Below the pieces are notes generated by a model, which saw nothing but the letters and a program-made list of their open reading frames with translations, was not told the DNA's origin and made no database searches. From positions 59,022 through 123,021 of the forward strand of contig JTDE01000698.1 in NCBI GenBank assembly GCA_014338405.1: a stretch of 64,000 bases of DNA. The letters are read 5' to 3'. The translations under genes were made by a program, and so were the position numbers. Within the stretch, counting starts at the first letter, position 1; every line of letters starts with the position of its first letter. Source of the stretch: Paragonimus skrjabini miyazakii (lineage: Eukaryota > Platyhelminthes > Trematoda > Plagiorchiida > Troglotrematidae). Shown in pieces: positions 58,316-64,000 of this stretch.

Positions 58316-58517
58316 ATTACTGATGAGTAGTTCGGCAGATTTGATAACTTAGAAGAGATCCATTTGCGAAAAGTCTGGACTTCAGCCAGATTCGAACCAG
58401 CGACAAAAACACCATGCCGGGTGTTTCTGTCGCTGGTTCGAATCCAGCCGAAGTCCAGACTTTTCGCAAATGGATTTCCTCTAAATTATCAAATCTGCCA
58501 AACTACTTATCAGTAAT
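58316..58517. repeat. 2 x 98-bp palindrome with tRNA-like T-arm (foldback SINE pair)
   Basis: Left arm 58316-58413 and right arm 58420-58517 are reverse complements with no indel and nine differences, all transitions; six bases (ATGCCG) separate them. The outer ends carry ATTACTGATGAGTAG, a word shared with the hammerhead SINE end. Near the centre the right arm contains GCTGGTTCGAATCCAGC (58432-58448), a perfect 5-bp stem and 7-base loop like a tRNA T-arm, with the B-box string GGTTCGAATCC. A diverged single arm occurs at 63771-63861. This is best read as two head-to-head copies of a tRNA-derived SINE or a foldback element. Confidence 0.8.
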
Positions 58518-61500
58518 TCCTATGCAAATGACTGAAGAGTGCAAACATAACTCGCCCGTAAATATTGTTAAGCACTCAATCATGACTAATTACTCGTGGT
58601 TGGGCCAGGCAGCATGGCGCAAAGATCAGCACGACTATCTCGTAGGAATCCTACATTTGGTAAAACAACGCTGTTTACTACTGGAAAGCTCCAATGGCAA
58701 TAAAACCCGAAGCTGATCCAGAGATTGTGAGAGTGTAAACATTACAATTTCCGTTGCGTGTGGACCAGAAAACCAGGAATAAACAAAGTAGAACGTATTC
58801 ACCTAAGCTCCCGATTAATCTGAAGGAATTTAACTTCATCGCCCCGTATTATGCATTAAACGATTACAAATTCTACCAGTTTGAATATAATGACCAGTAT
58901 TCTGGCTTGTGATACTTAGGTTAGTGTGCCGAAGTACACTGCTGACTCGTAAATTGCGCAGATTTGAGATATTTACAAAACAAAATATTAGACAAAATAG
59001 TAACTGCCACTGAGGTCAGTAGTTCCGTAAAGCCCATCAATATCCTTACAACGCACCGTGATAGGTTTGCGGAATTCCAGTGATTTAATTTGTTTTGGTT
59101 CGAAAAATTAAACCCCATAGCTCACCCACCTACAACAACTGTACAATGTGATTTTTATTTTAGCTATCACCATGCAGAGCGTGTAGTAGCCGCTTGCGAA
59201 ATACGGTTAAAAGCAGTTAATCCTTCTAATAGCGTCTATCTTAACAAATGTCTGTTTGTCTCGCTCCCTAGAATTATATATGCACAAAGGCCTTGCGTTG
59301 TAATTATAAACGTTTGAGACGCGGTAATTACCGTCGTCAAGTATCTAATACGTGAACCGGTGATACTGGAAGCCTCAGAAGTTAGTGATTTTCTTGAACA
59401 ACATTTAACGTCTTCTATGTAAAACCATGTGGCGTCTACCACACAAACGTTATCACTAAAATATTGTCAAAGCCAGTTGTATTAAGCGGTACCGGAGCGT
59501 GTTTTGGCTTCATGATCTCGCAAGACCTCAGCATCACCCAGTAAACCGGTAACCCGAACGTAGAGCCAACCCGAATGCATCAAATGCCAATGTAGACGTT
59601 TGTTTACTGGACCGTAGGGCTAGGGCCACTGGGATTGGGGGAAGTTTGTAAAACATTTCATGGCGTTTGCCTATCCTTTCTACCACTACATGAGAAAGAC
59701 TGTCCACTTATCCAGAATAGTGATAAATTCGATGATAACTTGAGATCGATTCATTTTTAAAGTAGCTACAATATGTATAAAGTTGATCACGTTGAATCTT
59801 TCTCATGAGTGGGATAAGTCGAACGAGAAAATGAACGCATTATTTTGGTAATAAGCTACAATAACCTTTCTGTATGCCCGATCACTTCTTGCATTTAAAA
59901 AAACTTTTGGAAACGCTGTATTGCAATTTACTATTTGTACAGGCCCCCAATCCGTAAATACTGGTAAGCACAGCGTTATTTTTACTCACAAACATCTTTT
60001 CGGTAGACTGGTGTTTGAAGCTAAAAGTTGATAAGAAACGGTTGATAAAAAAGTTCACCGAATTCTGAAACTCCGGTTAACGGCGTCATGCACTGTTTAG
60101 TAAAGTGTCGGAAATGTGCTATGATGTGTACATGATTTTTCAGAGAACTTCAACTCGTCTCTACAATGTTGTTTACTGAATAATTACCTATAAATTACTG
60201 ATTAACGCTCTTATGGTCGTGAATCTGTCCATACGAATGTGCGCCTGTTATTGTTTGGTGTGTTAGTGGCTGAAATAAACTGTTGTGCTGGATAACTGAC
60301 GCTTTCGTCAAGTTTATTCTAGAGACCTATCATATCATCAACATCATCATGAACCAGAGCAACACATCAGTAATTGTTGGTGATGTGTGTGCAACAACAA
60401 TAGAAAACAACAAGTCCTGCCGATGAAAAAAGATAGAAAACAAACGAAGGGAGAGCAACTAATGGACAACTATATCTTTACTCAAATACTCAACACTACG
60501 GTATCCAATGATTATAAACAAATAGCAGCATCATGGGTGAAAGTAGAGCATCATCAGCAAGCTAACGTTGTTACGGTTTCAATTGTCCGCCGTCACAAAA
60601 TGCGCCTATTTCATATGAAACGCGGTCAAACAGCAACAAATTTCACGCCACCGGGCGTGATAAACCTGCACCTAACCCAATGTTAGTAGTTACTTCATTA
60701 GTGACAAGGACCGCAGCCTGGAAGATTGGCACGACTTACGGACGATAATTCACCGGCAAGTGATTTAATTTCCGCATGCCAGATCATCTGTCAATTTTGC
60801 ATCTTTTGCCAATCATCCGGAATGTCAACAGACTGATAGGTATGACAATCAACTAGCTGGCCTCATTAGTACATGTTCTGACCTGCACATATCTAAAAAG
60901 TGAACAACGAAAGTCACTTAAATTTCTCTGATATACACACGGCTTCCAGTCTCTGCGTTGTTTAACCGTTGGTAACATCAGCAATGACCTGTCGATTGCA
61001 CACATTCTTAGCCGAATACTCCAAGGTGATTCACCTCTTCTACTCTGACCTGCCACGTTTCGGAAGTGCAGAGTAACACAACCCCGAGATTCGCCTTATG
61101 GAAACAGTCCAAAGAAACTTACATTCAATCACATAGCTTTGTTTGCGCAAAAGAATTTAGAAAGTGACATTAACATTTCAACGGTACAATGCCGGTAACA
61201 AATACTATCATTACCTATTGGGTATATGCACGAGAAAAACACAGGATTACATTAGACAGATGTGCCATTTAGCTGGTGAGAGCTATACTTTTGTTAGGAC
61301 TGTCTAAACAATTAGTGTTAGCCGCACCGAGCCACCCATCAAATTATGAAGGCATGATCAGTTGCAAAAGCGAGTAAGAATACTCGTACCAAGGCGGAGT
61401 AAGAAGCAGGTCCCAGCAGTTGTTTGCATTTGACCACGGTTTTTCGGTCTTAACCTATGTGAACGTAATGGTTCAAAGGTTTCTGCGGGGATTTTTTATT

Positions 61501-63770
61501 ATTTGTAATATATCTGTCAACAACCTACATATTTCGGCGTTAACATTACCATGAAAAAATGCCCTTTTATTTCTGTCACCCCAATTCGCACTTGTCAAAC
61601 GACGAATGTCAACGGAAGCTTAAGTCCTTGGCTTCACAAAATTGTTTCAACGAAGCCAGACTGGCTGAACACTGAAATCTTGTCGGACTGAACATTACCT
61701 AGGCTGCTGATACACAACTTGAGTCTGAGAACGTGCCGATAAAGAGTGAAAACTTTGTGTGGCACCTTAAAATCACTGACACGTTAGGTCCTTCCGCGTG
61801 ACTGCCAACGGAAAAAGCGTGTGACGGCATGTTGGCCTGCAGTCCATCTACATGTTTTAAACTGAAAAGCGATTTTTGAAACGCAGAGACTGTCAGAAGT
61901 GAACTGCAAGTTTGTTCGCTGTTAGCGACGGTTGTAAACACAATTCGTCCTTTTTATTCAAGAGGACGCCGCACAAAATTCACACTACTGCGTCGAAGCC
62001 TTAAAAACCATGCTCGTCGCGAAACACAATACTCGTCGATGATTTATAGACGTGAACGCACAATCCCGTGACCAGAGTACGATGTGCGTTCTTGTTCCAT
62101 CAACTTTGCAGTACACATATATCTATGGTCCACGTGAGGTCAGTTACCGAAAAGATTCAATTACATGGCGAAAACGTGTACTCAATGTTGTCTACGTTTT
62201 TGAGTCTACGTGCTATTTTAATTAATGACCAGCAATTATAACCTGGTTCAGTCACTGATATGTTTCAATTTTTAATCGAACTTAGTTTTTTATCCTGACA
62301 GCGCTAATGTTTTTGGTAACAAATTACTGACTAACAATTACGGGTACATTGCTTGACGGAGCACTGCAATTCATTATGTGGTTTACAAGATAGTGATTCT
62401 GATAGAAGTTAGTTATTATTAACTATTTGCACTTGCTGATGTCGGACATACGCTTTTTGTTGCTGTATTTTGTGATAGGGAAAACTGGTTAACAAAACTA
62501 TCCTCAGAAACCCAGCACTAATCCATTGGTTTCTTCGACATGCAGCCATAGGTAATTCGTATATTCTACCGCCTGCACAACTTCCATGATTTTTCTGGAA
62601 GAAGACTTCATATCTAGTGACAAATTATAAAATGCCATACCATCTTTAACACCCAGTATTATTCACCAGTGGCTGTTGGACTATCTAGCTGTGTTCATGG
62701 CTAAGATGTACCAGGCTTTTTTATCTCTGACAGACCGCTACATTCTGTGTAGATTTACAATAGTGAAAACGAAGATATCGTATGGTACTCATGCTTGTAT
62801 AGTTTTGAGGACACTATCGGTGCTATGGCGCAAACCGTTCTACACGTCCATTTCTGTAATGGGGCAAAGGCAAAGTGCCAAGTCGTCAGTGATAATGAGG
62901 TCTGAATTTTTGTTATGGTTCTGAAAATCTGTATGGAATTCATGGTAGGCATTCATCACTATGTCTACTGGGCGTGTACCGAAGCATAAAACAAAATATC
63001 TGCCGATTTGCCTAGAGAGCCCTAAATCAATTAAGAGTATTTGGCATTGTATACACTACTGTTCACAGGAATCCGGATGAGGAGTATGTGTTGTGAATTG
63101 GAATTCAGCACAACGTTCACATCAGTTTGACTGCTAAAATCAACTTTCGCGCCCTAGTTAACCCTTGGTCGCATACTCATCTAGAAAGAACTACCATAGA
63201 TGACAACATAAAAATCGTAGACTCATACGTCACACATTCAGAGAATGCTGTCGCCAGTTTAAAGAGGGTATTTGTCACAGCAGCTCGATTAGATACATTT
63301 ACATGAGTGTTAAAGGTGAAAGCTTTAGAGGATGCCACATATTTTGACTTCAAAAGTCAAGTACTGTAGGAAGATAAAAATATGTATTCCGGTAGCTTTC
63401 ATGATATTTTCGTGATGAGGATAAGTGGCCGTAACTTCTGGTAATAATGGTCAGTTTCACGGCCTTCACAGGAAAATTCTTATTTACAACGTAGTTTCAT
63501 TCGAGACTGAGGACCACGCTTGACCATTATCTCAGTATAAAAGATATACATGTTTGCTCCCGGTTATTACTACTTGGGGCTAACGCGGTCTTTTAAATTT
63601 TGGTCGACTTTGACCGTTGGCCTTATTCGGGTGTTCATGACGATTAGCAAAGAGCTAAAAGCACAATGATTTTGAGAAATATTTTTGCTAGTTTCTATTG
63701 GTCTGGGAACTGCGGATCTGAACCATGTGAAGTGAGGATGCATTCTCAAAACGTTCAGCTTCAACAAGTC
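58518..63770. other. Unassigned non-coding stretch
   Basis: No further LDLa-like exon, repeat or RNA gene is recognised. Open frames at 60387-60686 and 62676-62924 have no supporting signals. It may be intron of the LDLa gene or intergenic. Confidence 0.35.
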
Positions 63771-63861
63771 GTACTGATAACTATTTTTATTTTGAATGAG
63801 ACCCAATTACGAAAAGTCAGGGTTTCGGCTAGAGTTGAATCAGCCACAAAACACCATGCCT
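63771..63861 (-). repeat. Diverged relative of the 58.3-kb palindrome arm
   Basis: Its orientation is that of the left arm at 58316-58413. Shared landmarks are TACTGATAACTA, CGAAAAGTCAGGGTTTCGGC, TTGAATCAGCCAC and AAAACACCATGCC. The T-arm is no longer paired. Unlike the 58.3-kb copy it is single, not inverted, which shows that the basic repeat unit is one arm. Confidence 0.65.
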
Positions 63862-64000
63862 CAACTCGGCATACAATACAATTTCTATGCTCAACAGTGG
63901 CGTTGATGGATTCCGGCTTGAAATGTTCGAAATCAGTCAAATCAGTCAATACCCTAAATCATTTAGTGGATTCCATATGAGACAGAGGGACGGATGGGTA

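Noticed and set aside
58405..58460. Possible tRNA gene
   Set aside because: Only the T-arm is present. There is no acceptor stem, D-arm or anticodon arm, and the motif lies inside a repeat palindrome.
1..64000. CRISPR arrays, prophage, operons or rRNA
   Set aside because: No regularly spaced identical repeats, no tightly packed co-directional genes and no rRNA signature; exon, intron and retroelement features show eukaryotic DNA.

Overview
This window looks like gene-poor, AT-leaning (about 60% A+T by eye) eukaryotic DNA with repeats and long introns. There is no operon, Shine-Dalgarno pattern, rRNA or complete tRNA gene, and one assembly gap of exactly 100 N (56497-56596). The repeat content points to an animal, most likely a parasitic flatworm (trematode or cestode). 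It has a Penelope-like element (PLE) carrying a hammerhead ribozyme, a short interspersed family that also carries a hammerhead (comparable in idea to the schistosome Sm-alpha elements), and fragments of non-LTR reverse transcriptase. The organism call is an inference.

Layout. 1-2.2 kb: nothing recognisable. 2.2-2.3 kb: a minus-strand tRNA-like/hammerhead-like SINE remnant. 3.5-3.7 kb: a dispersed repeat with a second copy at 29.9-30.1 kb. 4.32-6.03 kb: the best-supported element, a PLE flanked by a 14-bp target duplication. Its reverse transcriptase and GIY-YIG endonuclease are broken by a frameshift and a stop, an intact-looking minimal hammerhead follows the coding region, and an inverted copy of its own 3' end is stuck on its 5' side. 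PLE fragments recur at 9.1 and 17.0-17.4 kb. 9.7 kb: a candidate 45-nt minus-strand micro-exon. 13.15-15.82 kb: two direct copies of an approximately 485-bp repeat. 25.4, 46.6, 47.0, 55.5 and 58.0 kb: copies of a hammerhead-bearing SINE-like family. 32.6-33.1 and 51.1-51.3 kb: minus-strand non-LTR RT fragments. 38.87-47.86 kb: a plus-strand signal-peptide first exon followed by several short, phase-1 exon candidates. 48.2-48.7 kb: a coding-like stretch of unknown identity. 55.17 and 57.63 kb: two phase-1 exons encoding LDL-receptor class A modules, one canonical and one that has lost a disulphide pair. 58.32-58.52 kb: a 2 x 98-bp palindrome whose arms differ only by transitions; a diverged relative lies at 63.8 kb.

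How it fits together. The host-gene signal consists of exons of secreted or extracellular proteins on the plus strand of the right-hand half (signal peptide, micro-exons, LDLa). Everything else that can be named is decayed retroelement sequence. The recurrent theme is short self-cleaving RNA motifs attached to retroelements, several of which carry their own end in inverted orientation. Open reading frames up to about 130 codons are expected by chance here, so length alone was not used as evidence.
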